From contig OX104120.1 of assembly GCA_944474755.1 (NCBI GenBank), positions 25,140,242 through 25,204,241 on the forward strand: a DNA stretch of 64,000 bases, written 5' to 3'. Origin of the DNA: Limnoperna fortunei (Eukaryota > Mollusca > Bivalvia > Mytilida > Modiolidae). Position numbers and translations under genes: made by a program. Shown here one piece after another: positions 11,958 to 21,960 of the stretch (positions are counted from its first letter, which is position 1; every line of letters begins with the position of its first letter). The notes under the pieces are model-generated. The model ran no database searches and was not told the DNA's origin. It saw only the letters and a list, made by a program, of their open reading frames with translations.

Positions 11958-12350
11958 AACTACTAAGAAATCCTGCACAAGGCTCGGGACATCCGTCGTA
12001 GTCCGCGTAACAATTAGGTAAGTTGTGTTGTTCAAATTTAAAACTACTAAGACATCCTGCACAAGGCTCGGGACATCCGTCGTAGTTCACGTAACAATTA
12101 GTTAAGTTTTAATGTTCAAATTTAAAACTACTAAGACATCCTGCACAAGGCTCGGGACATCCGTCGTAGTCCGCGTAACAATTAGTTAAGTTTTAATGTT
12201 CAAATTTAAAAGTACTAAGACATCCTGCACAACGCTCGGGACATCCGTCGTAGTTCACGTAACAATTAGCTAAATGTTTATTTTTCAATTTTAAAACTAC
12301 CAAGATACCTGCATACGTCTCGGGTCAATTTTTGTTGTCCGCTAACGTAC
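11958..12350. repeat. 84 bp tandem array, about five units
   Basis: Units begin at 11958, 12042, 12126, 12210 and 12295, a period of 84-85 bp. Each carries CTACTAAGACATCCTGCACA and CTCGGGACATCCGTCGTAG followed by a CGTAACAATTAG block. The first four are closely similar and the last is diverged. The array lies inside the MULE, just 3' of the transposase relic. Confidence 0.95.
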
Positions 12351-12405
12351 TACGTGTCTCGCCCTTGAAAAAAAGAGAATAAACATTAAACAAAACATTG
12401 AAATA

Positions 12406-12906
12406 TCACTCAAAATCTAAATCGCAATTCTTTGTCTTCTTAATAGTCGTCGTCCGTTCGTTGATTTTCCTCTTCAGTTGACCTTTCTTCCTTCCACGGG
12501 TTCTCGGTTTAATGACAGTCACGAGTCCGTCTTTCGAAGTAACGGTCTTTTGGTCTGGCGGCAAATGGTTGCGGAATCTTCTAAAGAAACGTTCGCTTTC
12601 GTCAACTGTTTTGATAATCCATAGCGATTTCGACACCTGGAACTGTTTATGGCGGTCCGCTAGTCGGTACTGTCCAATTGAAACCAATGATCTGAGTAAA
12701 TCCTTATATTGAGTGTCCACAATATCTCTTATAATCTGTACTAAATCCAATAACGGTTGTGATTTCCAGTCGATGGCTCGCTTCAAAACACGATTTAGGG
12801 ATTCAATGTTATTATTTGTCCAACTTTTGTCAAAGTTACCAATGTGATCAACTGTTTTCCGATGTTCAATCAAAGTTGGTTTTAATTTGTTAATGAAATA
12901 CCTGTG
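12406..12906 (-). pseudogene. MULE-type transposase, C-terminal fragment
   Basis: The frame is open from about 12906 to a stop at 12406 and gives ~165 codons. It carries SWTNNNIESLNRVLKRAIDW, the W..NN.ES.N..LK signature downstream of the DDE core in MULE transposases. A helical segment, a basic PRTRGRKKGQLKR stretch and an acidic end follow. There is no N-terminal DNA-binding or catalytic DDE region: an in-frame stop lies just upstream, and no further homologous sequence was found. It is therefore truncated and inactive. Confidence 0.75.
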
Positions 12907-13391
12907 AAATTTCGTAGATCATGTCGGTGTCCTTTGTTCCATAGTGTCGCACTTTTCTTTTCATTGTTGATAATAAGGAAAAAAACACACCGGTTATGCT
13001 GAAACATTTTTAATTTGAGGAATTACTTATAACTTATTAGAAAACAAGTTGCCATTTGACAGGGACACTATATAGGAAATAGTCAATTTGAGTTGCATTT
13101 ATCGTTTTTGATATTTTTAAACATAAATTGCATACTTTTGTGTAACTGAAAGCACAATCTTTTCATGGGTTTTGCAACACCAGCTGCTGTTCTTAATTCC
13201 AATAGTAAATGGAGTAAAATGCAAGCCGAATCACATAGATCCAAGAATTCAATTGTTAACCACATTCACACTTGAAATCTTCAACATTACGATTATCTTA
13301 CTAATTTTATGAAATCGATATATTAAACAACTTCTCTGATAACACTTTAAAAAAAATCATTAATAACATATAGTTCAACTTTCGATTGTTG

Positions 13392-13487
13392 TCTTCTGGA
13401 GTTTGTCAAGGGGTAAATCTATCCCCACTTCTTAAATGCTTAAATGACCTGGACGATTTTGTAAAGAATGAGGGGGTGCACAGGGGT
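13392..13487 (+). pseudogene. short LINE reverse-transcriptase scrap
   Basis: About 32 open codons start SSGVCQGVNLSPLLKCLNDL, which matches the conserved GV.QG..LSPLLF...LNDL block of non-LTR reverse transcriptases. No YADD or other RT motif is adjacent. It lies inside the MULE, so it is either a captured fragment or an old insertion. Confidence 0.55.
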
Positions 13488-15335
13488 ACCTTTCTCCCTC
13501 CCTACAGCTCATTTCTCCCTCCCCTAACTCCTTTTTCATAACATTTCTCTGTTCATAACTACAATTAATCGTCGTTTTTATGGTCTCTTGTTAACTGTCT
13601 CGGTGTAGTTTGAATAAGAAACACAATAGAAATTCTTTAACAATAGGACAATCTTGTATTTTTAAACTTTTAGAAAACTGTGTTCACTATCATGAAAGAT
13701 TAGCATTATTCTACACTTTATTTTACAGGCGGCATTTAATAGTTATACATTTAACAGGAGCGTAGCTAGACTAGTTACATTGTGGATTCACAAAATAACC
13801 AAGGGGTCCGTCGGTATGCCCCTCAGAAAATCTTGAAAACAATGGTGCATTTTGGAGAGTTCTAATGTGCTTTATTTAGTACCTAAAATGGACAGTTTAT
13901 TGATTGCAGGGATAGGTTGCAGGTTTTTTGTCAAAATCATGTGGATTCAGCCGCGTACTCGCGTTATAGGCAGCTACGCCCCTGTTTAGAGTAAAATTTT
14001 GATTAGTTTAAAATTAATTCATGATTTTTTATTTAAAAGTAGAAAACTGATATTTCATAAATTGTTATTCAATTTAGACCAGCATAGTGATTTGCATTGT
14101 CTTGCTGATCATTTTTGCAATTTACTATATCAATCTGCTGTTTTATTTTTCAAGTTATATTATTATACCTCAATTTCATTTACAATGTTAATCTTCCATA
14201 GGCCACCGTGACATATAAGTACTGTCAAAAAAAATTTACTGTCGGAAAAATACTGTCACCCGCTAAAAATATAAGGATATATCTGTGGTCCTTGGTTTTT
14301 TAATTGAAATTTTAGTTGTCTTCGGCTTACGTTTCCTCTGACTTTGTTTTTTACCTTTGGTTTATCATAGATCAACACAATTGTCTAGTTCTTTCTCGTC
14401 TTTTATTATTTGACAGAACGAGACTGTGGAGATATATGTTATAAGACTTTGAAAAAATCTAGCTTATATTACTTTCTTTAACGGTAATTAAAACAATCTT
14501 GATTTGAGAAAATTGTATGGTTTCTTGTTGTAACTTTCTTCAAAAGATGCCGTTTTTACTGACAATAACGCTCTAACCATTTATTGTTTTGCAAAAAAAA
14601 TTTTTTTTCTGTCGGTCGTTGGTTAATACAAACTATTGTCTGGTAATTATAAAACATAAATTACTCAGTGTTCAACAATTAATACATCAACAATTGTAAT
14701 CAAAATCTTTATTACACCTTTTTACAGCTCAATCATTGTGTTAATTCACGAATTAACTCTCGCTGCATTAATCGTAATTGTTTGTGTTGATAACACTTGT
14801 TATTGGCCTTGCGGGGTGTCAATTAACAACTGGTAGCCAAACTTCTGGCACGTGCTGACAAATTAATCGATAGCGTCTTTATTTTTCATTTTAAAAATAT
14901 AATATTATATACGCTAGTAAATATTAATATCTCCTTCATTTATGTATGTCCTCATACGACCATTTATGTCATTGTTGTATTTAAATAGATTATCTCCGTT
15001 CTCTTCATATAGGACAGGGACAGTATACTAATAGACTGTCCCTGTATAGAGCGACTTTCTTCGATTTAATTTCTTAATTTGAACGTATATCTCTTTACTT
15101 TTTATGACAAACAGTGAGAACCATGAATAATAACAAATTGAAGTGATTAAACCCTTAAATATCGTATGAATAACAATTTTTGAAGTGGATTCCAGTAAAT
15201 CAAAGTGGATTCTGGTAAAAACGGTGGATTCCGGTAATTCGTGTAACCGCTTGCTGTCTTATTCACCACTAAAGTAAAAGTTTCATTATCATGATTAAAG
15301 AAAAAATGTTACAACAAAATGTTTAGAGAATCTGT
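13488..15335. other. MULE interior, non-coding
   Basis: No gene recognised. There is a short palindrome near 15014-15045 (ACAGGGACAGT...ACTGTCCCTGT), related in sequence to one near 1465-1506. A triplet of GTGGATTCC/TGG-type words lies at 15185-15237. Confidence 0.4.
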
Positions 15336-15338
15336 AAT

Positions 15339-15690
15339 AACCGAAAAGTAAAATTTTGAATTATTCTTTACACTGCCGGCCAATCTTATGAATGCAGTGC
15401 TTTGAAATTATCCCATGTAAAACCTGAAATAAAAAAAAGAAAAATTAATACATAATTTGTGTGAAATACACTCTTTAAATAACCGAAAAGTAAAATGTTG
15501 AATTATTCTTTACACCGCCGGCCAATTATTGCGTCCTTATTTATGCGTTGCTCTGATATTAGCAAATGTACAACATGAAACAAAAAAAAAGTCAATAAAT
15601 AATTTGTGTGAAATACACTCTTTAAATAACCGAAAAGTAAAAGAATTATTCTTTACACTGCCGGAAAATTGACGTCCTTATGAATGCGTT
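15339..15690. repeat. ~145 bp tandem triplet within the MULE
   Basis: Three copies start at 15339, 15481 and 15628 with AACCGAAAAGTAAAA, followed by GAATTATTCTTTACACTGCC and, in the first two, a poly-A-like spacer and TTTGTGTGAAATACACTC. Spacing is 142 and 147 bp. The third copy is partial. Confidence 0.85.
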
Positions 15691-15699
15691 GCTATGAAA

Positions 15700-16424
15700 T
15701 TAGCTCTTAATTGGTTTTTTAATTTTATTAATAAACCAACTAAGTGCCTTTCTCAAGGCAACGAGAAAAGCAAGATATCCAGTTTCATTGAAATGGACAC
15801 CGTCTGCCGCTTCATGGTCCGGCCTGTAAACATAAATAGGTTTGAAAAAGTAAACAAAATTATACTGAGAGCTTTTTCTCTTATACATTTCATTTACTTC
15901 GTCTCGCCGTTTACTGTTTACATCGGCCGTACTATTGACGCAGCTTTGAACGTTTGAGAACTGACATGAATATCATTGCAACATTCCATTTGTGGCATAT
16001 TGCAATGATGCGATCCTGTTCATTCTCAAACGTTTTACTGTCAAATAATTTGCTTGCAGTCGTTGCCACCTATCTGACATATAACCACATCAGGCAAATA
16101 ATGCAGAAAAAGGCCTGCTTCCACTGCAGTAGTCAACTTACTGACAGCACCACCAGGGTAGCCATTAAAGTGAACTGAGACCTTTCCACGACAGTTGTTG
16201 GGATCCTGCCATTTGTGGGGTTTCCCATTGCTGTCGCACAACATTCTCACGTTCTCTACAAAGCTATGCCCACGTATCAAAACGTTCAACATCTTACCTG
16301 ACACTCTACCACAAGCAAACAGTCCTTGCATCTGAAATAATACAGGCGAAGGATGCCAAGACGGCGAAAGCATTAGGCAAGATGATTCGGCCAAGTCAGT
16401 CTTGGGAAGACGTAAAGCCAACAA
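15700..16424 (-). pseudogene. SGNH/GDSL hydrolase-like gene, frameshifted
   Basis: The minus strand shows the SGNH-hydrolase blocks in order. A nucleophile-type block reads VLIRGHSFVENVR. A glycine block reads GYPGGAVSKL. A GxND block reads DVVICQIGGNDC. After frame breaks between about 15890 and 16040, the catalytic Asp-His block reads ADGVHFNETGYL. SGNH hydrolases cleave esters; the nucleophile is normally the Ser in GDS/GHS, and it is present here. Similar SGNH-domain ORFs occur in invertebrate mobile elements, where the role is unknown. Frame breaks and the lack of a clean start make this copy non-functional. It sits inside the right third of the MULE. Confidence 0.7.
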
Positions 16425-16849
16425 TTATGGCAGAAATCTTAAAGATAAAATATGTCCAGTGTCAACAGTTTAGAGACATACTCTACTGTGTCTTGTGTTT
16501 TTGTTCTATAGTATGTATTATCTCCAGATTTTTCAATTCCTTATTTAGATGTAACATCCCAGAACATTTTTATTTCATAACACAGTATACACAGAGATCC
16601 CAACACAGACAACAGGTCATTAAATTTTATTGCTCTTTGTTTGCATATATTCATAAACAAAAAATTGCAACTCTTTCAATGGACATAGACTGAAAGTTTA
16701 TTACAGTTGTTTGATAATAAGAAACTATGCCTCTGCAGTCTTCTATTTTGTCTTTTTGTGATAATAACCAGTTTTTCTTTTTTTAAATTGATGAAACTTT
16801 GTTGAAATGTCCATTCTGAAATTAAAAATTAAATAAAATCAATAATAAA
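16425..16849. other. MULE interior between SGNH relic and right TIR
   Basis: AT-rich, no motif recognised. A plus-strand open frame (16382-16693) is antisense to the SGNH relic at its start and has no protein character. Confidence 0.4.
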
Positions 16850-17151
16850 TCATTTGTCTGTATTACCATTTTCAATATAATTCGTACTGACAGCACTTTT
16901 AGTACTTTTATTGCAATGAATTGGAGTGCTCTCCCCTAGCTATTTGACCTAATATAGGACGTATCGGGCGGTTACAAAAATCGATTCTGTGGGATAAAGC
17001 GTAATTATTTTTTCACAAATATTTGATTATTATCATAATATATGGTAATATCTATCATTTCTGAGTTGTTTTCACCACAGATATGGTTGTTTTTACACTA
17101 TTCCACGTTGTTTTTACACTTTTCGGGTTGTTTTTACACTTTCGATGTACC
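16850..17151 (-). repeat. right terminal inverted repeat of the MULE
   Basis: Inverted copy of 11195-11493, with the GTGTAAAAACAAC word repeated three times near the outer tip. It ends CGATGTACC directly before the duplicated target GATGAATGTG (17152-17161). Confidence 0.9.
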
Positions 17152-17760
17152 GATGAATGTGAATGTGGAATAACGAGAAATACTTGAACATTTACTTCAT
17201 GGCGCGGCGACGATGGTGGACATCTCATCGATTTTCGTTCGGGTAGACTTCGACGTAATGCTTCTGGAGCAGCTGCTTGACTTCCACGTTTTTAAAACTC
17301 GGTGCCTTCGTTGGTTTCTCGAGAACGCGCGATTCGAATACCGCTTGGAATGCATTCATGACCGTGCTACCTTTTTTGCCGTCGAGAGCCACTATATTCT
17401 ACCGTACGTGGAAAAGAGATCGCTGATGGTCGGCACGTACGTGTACCCTTTGTTATCTGCAAAACGAGATCTGTAGCACAAATCTTGTCCACAACAACGA
17501 CGAACACTCTTCAGAAATTACGGCTGACGAGTTTGTGTAACTCGTTGGCTAATTCGTCCGACTAACGAACTTTATTAAACGCCAGTACCTTGGTACTGAT
17601 GAGAGACTTGATGATGCCAAGATCCATTAAATCTATCATCGTACGGATATTGATGCAATCGAGTTCATTCATGTTGTTGCAAATGATGTTATGCTAAGAT
17701 TAAGAACCTTGCTTGTGCCAAGTGTAGTAAAGATCGTGTAGGTATGCGGCCTCGTCGACT
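17152..17760 (-). pseudogene. Polinton-type integrase relic, N-terminal part, with a PLA2-like motif upstream
   Basis: Read on the minus strand from 17760 down: a VDEAAYLHDLYYTWHKQ segment has the Asp...His-Asp-x-x-Tyr pattern of phospholipase-A2-like domains. Next come an MNELD...MIDLMDLG segment, a SDELANELHKLVSR segment, and VVVVDKICATDLV followed by ADNKGYTYV, which resemble the start of an rve integrase core. After a frameshift come GKKGSTVMNAFQAVFES and LLQKHYVEVYPNEN. MFKYFSLFHIHR then leads into the MULE insertion point. Several stops and frameshifts show it is dead. The C-terminal part continues at 10886-11193. Confidence 0.65.
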
Positions 17761-19096
17761 CTTTTAATACAATGAAACTATGAAATAAACACTTAAAAAG
17801 TACAACTTCACTTCAACACAAATGTCTCTCACAATCTTTTATTTTAATAACATTTTAATTTAAAACATTATTAGTTTATCACATAATTTATAATGAATAT
17901 ATTCAATTATACCAATTGACATTCAATGTTATCATTTCTACAAGAAAATACAAATATATATAAATGACATGATAATGAATCTAGCCATCACCAAGTATTG
18001 CACCAATGATTTTAATTTCTAGTAGATGTCTTTAAACAAAGATATTAAAGGACAAAGGGTTATAAAGTGTAATCATTTTTAAACATTTGTTGTAATGGAA
18101 GCTAGTATACTCTTATGTTTTAACAAACATCTCTTAGTCCAAAATAGATGGTATGTAAGTTTATTGGACAGAACACACAGTATATTTATTAAACTATTGT
18201 ATGTAGAATTAAAGGTACAGATGCTAAACCCCCTCTCTGAGCCCTTAATAAAAAATCATAAAAGGATAAAAAGGATTGATTAAAAGATGCCACTTAATAC
18301 AGGTTCGATATTTCAAGGATAGTATAAAGTTTACCAAGTATAAATAAATTGTTAGCAGTTGAATGCAGGATTTAGATAGATCAATGAGAAGGCAATTTTT
18401 ATTATTTAATTACTGGAAAGGCTGGTAAATGGTCAATACTTGTTTAGCTTATCCGATGGCAATTTATGTCAGACTTAATAGGTTCTGTTATAAACAGTGA
18501 ATGTGGCTGTTTCCCAACCTTGTATTTTTCAAATTTAAGCTTGGAGGACATTTTTGTATACACTTGAAAACATGGAAATTTGTATTTTTATTTTGAAAAC
18601 CTAGGTTACTGGGCACTATTTGTATACCCAAGGGTCTTAACAAGTTAGCAAATGCATAAAGACGAAGTCATCAACCAACAGGTTTTGACATGTAAAATGC
18701 ACTAGAATATAATAGGAATTAGTTACTATGTCAATACAAACAGAAAATAAATGTGTACAGCTTGGATAAGTGAAATGCTTTAACAATGACATAATTTACC
18801 TCAAATATAATAGCTGCAGTAACGGCATTAACTACTTGTTATAATTAGACCAATGTGATCTCTATAAAAAAAATCAAACATTTATTTTCTAATATTCTGT
18901 TAATTAATGTATGCAGTGAATGCCTGATATGTGATTGGTTAATCAAGACAGGGGTATCAGGCCGTATTCCATGTGAAAAGGGATATTGAAACCAGTTTCA
19001 AATTGGCATCTAATCATTGTCTAAGTTATTGGTTTTTACATAATATAATGTTTTTATATTTAAAAACTATACAATAATAAATAAAAACTGAAAAAA
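17761..19096. other. non-coding stretch, nothing recognised
   Basis: AT-rich sequence. The frame at 18095-18283 is short and lacks features. The 5' part of the following Penelope-like element is expected here but I could not recognise it, in line with 5' truncation. Confidence 0.4.
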
Positions 19097-20740
19097 ATGA
19101 AATTAAAAATTAAATTAATTTCAAATGAGTTAAAGAAATACCTAATACCAGTAGATCCAAGAGTAGGAAAAGCCCAAGGTAACCCGAAAATGCACAAGCC
19201 GAATTACCCTTTACGTATAATTGTGAATGGCCGTAATCACCCAACTTCAAATGTAGCACAAGTTGCAGAATCCGAACTGAATTCTCATGTTGAAAATTTA
19301 CCAACATTCATTAAAGACACAACTGATTTTTTGCAAAAGTTAAAAAAGATTCAATTACCTATTCCAACTAATTCAATTTTATTTTGTATGGATGTTACAG
19401 CATTATATCCCAGCATTCCAAGAGACAAAGCGCGAGAAGCATGCAAGGTAGCTTTAGACAATAGACAAACTAAATTTATTCCAACAGAAGTGGTATTACA
19501 ATTTATTGATGTTACACTGGAAAATAATAACTTTCAATTCAATGGAAAAAATTACATACAAACTACAGGAACAGTGATAGGTTCAAAATTGGGCAAAAAT
19601 TATGCTTGTACATATTTAGGAGTGTGGGAAGAAGCTCTTCTAAATACCGCACAAGAGAAACCACTAGCATTCTTCTGTTTCATTGATGACATATGGGGAA
19701 TATGGACTCATGGAATAGATTCCCTTATTTCTTTTCAAAACCGGGCAAATGAAATTCACCAAAATATTAAAGTTGATTTACGTTATTCATATGACAAAAT
19801 TGAGTTTTTAGATGTCACTACATATATAAAAAATGGTAAAATTGAAACTGACCTATTTTGTAAACCTTCGGACAAGCACCTTTATTTACATGTAAAATCT
19901 GATCACCCGAATTCGGTCAAACGAGCCATACCTTATGGCATTGGGATGAGAGTTAGGAGAATATGCTCAGAAAATAAAAATTATCATCAAAGAAAATACC
20001 AAATGAAAAAATGTTTACAGAAGCGAGGTTTCCAGAAAAAAGATTTAGACCATGAATTTAGAAAAATTGACACTTTGGACAGAGAAAATCTATTAAAATA
20101 TAAAACAGATAAAAACAAAAATTTAGACAGAGTACCGTTATCAATTACTTACAATAAAGAACTTCCGAACATCCACAACATATTACGTAACAGGCTTAAA
20201 ACTTTATATAGATCTAAAGAGATGCAGAAAGTGTTTCCGGAACCACCAATAGTAGCATATAGACGAGGGACAAATATTCAAGATAAACTGGTTCACGCTA
20301 AACACAATAATCAATTTTTTAAACGGGAAAATGAAACGGGACCATGTGATAAAAATTGTGCAATTTGTAATAGAATGCTAAATCTTACGAAATTTACAGC
20401 TAATAATGGTGTATCATACAATGTTGACGGTAAAATAAATTGTAGGACAGCAAATTTAATATATGGCATTTATTGTGAACAGTGTAGACAAATTGTGTAT
20501 GTTGGTGAAACTGGGAATACAGTGTATGAGCGCATGCAAAATCACCTATCGTGTATTCGAAATAAAAAACAAGACGTTGTACCAATACATTTCAATCAAC
20601 AGGATCATAATATCAATGACTTTAAAATAATTGGAATTGAGAAAATTAACAAATCATGGATATATCGTAAAGAAAAAGAAAAATTTTGGATGAAGAAAAT
20701 TGGAACTTTGAATGAACAAGGACTGAACAAAAAAGGATAA
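19097..20740 (+). CDS. Penelope-like element reverse transcriptase with GIY-YIG nuclease, 5'-truncated
   Basis: A 547-codon uninterrupted ORF. It begins inside the RT domain: NPKMHKPNYPLRIIVNG near residue 30, FCMDVTALYPSIPRD near 100, a TGTVIGSKLGKNYAC block near 160, and the catalytic FCFIDDIWGIW near 200. KIEFLDVTTYIKNGK and FCKPSDKHLYLH follow. A linker has CDKNCAICNR (Cys-rich zinc-finger-like). The C-terminal GIY-YIG endonuclease reads LIYGIYCEQCRQIVYVGETG, then ERMQNH, and an EK..FWMKKIGTLNEQGLN end. Penelope-like RTs are related to telomerase and integrate using this nuclease. Family proteins are longer, and an in-frame TAA precedes the first ATG, so the N-terminus is lost. The canonical Met-Gly-Ser-Pro-Leu-Ala-Pro block and YIDD are diverged here. 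Confidence 0.9.
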   Translation: MKLKIKLISNELKKYLIPVDPRVGKAQGNPKMHKPNYPLRIIVNGRNHPTSNVAQVAESELNSHVENLPTFIKDTTDFLQKLKKIQLPIPTNSILFCMDVTALYPSIPRDKAREACKVALDNRQTKFIPTEVVLQFIDVTLENNNFQFNGKNYIQTTGTVIGSKLGKNYACTYLGVWEEALLNTAQEKPLAFFCFIDDIWGIWTHGIDSLISFQNRANEIHQNIKVDLRYSYDKIEFLDVTTYIKNGKIETDLFCKPSDKHLYLHVKSDHPNSVKRAIPYGIGMRVRRICSENKNYHQRKYQMKKCLQKRGFQKKDLDHEFRKIDTLDRENLLKYKTDKNKNLDRVPLSITYNKELPNIHNILRNRLKTLYRSKEMQKVFPEPPIVAYRRGTNIQDKLVHAKHNNQFFKRENETGPCDKNCAICNRMLNLTKFTANNGVSYNVDGKINCRTANLIYGIYCEQCRQIVYVGETGNTVYERMQNHLSCIRNKKQDVVPIHFNQQDHNINDFKIIGIEKINKSWIYRKEKEKFWMKKIGTLNEQGLNKKG

Positions 20741-21960
20741 CACTGTTTAAAAATATACTACATTATATGTAAAGCTATATTGACATTGTATTACCCATTA
20801 AGAAGCCATTGTATTGTAACGTTCGTTTTGTATCCCCCCCCCCCCCCCCCCATTTCTACTCTTTATATTACTGCCAAATTTCACTTTTACTTTACTTTAC
20901 CCGTTTATGACGTCATTGTATTATAACGTTGTTGTTGTTGTTATTGACTTCACATATACATATTCTTGTCATTTGTATGTTTTTATATGATATAAATAGT
21001 TTAACATAATATAAAGATATGAAATGTAGAATATAATACATGCATATTACAGGATCTGTCTGTGATTTGTCTTGAATTCAACAAGAGATGAGCAGCAATT
21101 TAAAGTCTGATTAAATGGCAATTTAAATGGATTCCAAAGTGAAATTTATCATAAAAAGTTTTGTTAAAAAATAACAAGATTATAAAATTTAGTTTCCTTG
21201 GAATTAACCTATTATATTTATATGATCAGTTCAACTAATATGACTATAAAACCAACATTTTCCATTTTCATTTTATATAAAACACACATATTCACATGAA
21301 GGTATTTGTAAAAGTGTGTATTGAATAGTCACAAATAATTCATGAAACATAATTCATTCTTCATCGTAAAAGTGTTGGTTGGTCAATTCTTCAATATTGG
21401 TAGTCAAAACTTAATCTTCAATCATGAGAAATGTCAAACTTTTAAATGATATACTCATTAATATTAGTATTTCAATAATTTTTTGGGCTTGACCGGGGAT
21501 ACAGGATAATTATCCCTGTGTGTGTCCTTATTTTTCCGGATCATTTATTCCAAAATTCAGTTCAGAAAATATAAATATTAACCCGTATCACCTTAACCAG
21601 GCAAAAGGAGGATTGGAGGACCAAAGTAAACCTGGAGAAGATGCACAAAGGGGAAGAGAGCAGGGTGGACATGGGCACACAATGGAGTCTGCTGAAGGAC
21701 TGTTGTGGAGGCCCTGTGCTCCAATGAGGAAAAAGAGGATAAAATCATCCCCTTCTGCTCACGGAATATCAAGCACAGACATGGAATATGAACCAGTATT
21801 CCTGAATTGCACATAACATCCATAGAAACAAGTCATTATTATGACACTGTTAAACATGTCTAATAATAACAAACAATATACATGTACTGCCAAATTGATA
21901 CTTTAAATGCATCAACCACGAAATAAGATTTGTTTGTTCACATAAAAACTACATTGAAAA
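20741..21960. other. non-coding stretch downstream of the Penelope-like ORF
   Basis: Contains an 18-base C run (20834-20851) and a short GTT repeat (about 20928-20942), possibly the 3' tail of the Penelope-like element. The open frame at 21520-21816 has a faint resemblance to a LINE C-terminal tail but no firm motif. Confidence 0.4.

Larger units (their letters stand above)
11195..17151 (-). mobile_element. Mutator-like element (MULE) with ~300 bp TIRs
   Basis: The ends at 11195-11493 and 16850-17151 are long inverted repeats, about 300 bp each, differing at only a handful of positions. They are flanked by a 10 bp direct repeat. Inside, all on the minus strand, are the C-terminal half of a MULE-type transposase (12406-12906) and a broken SGNH-hydrolase gene (15700-16424). 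Also inside are an 84 bp tandem array, a ~145 bp tandem triplet and a LINE scrap. Long TIRs and a ~9-10 bp duplication are hallmarks of the Mutator superfamily. The coding parts are broken, so this copy could only move with transposase supplied in trans. Confidence 0.85.

Noticed and set aside
16382..16693. 103-codon plus-strand ORF in the MULE
   Set aside because: Its start is antisense to the SGNH relic and the rest is low-complexity hydrophobic sequence.
21593..21816. Possible LINE C-terminal tail
   Set aside because: Only a vague W/C pattern after frame changes; too weak to list as a relic.
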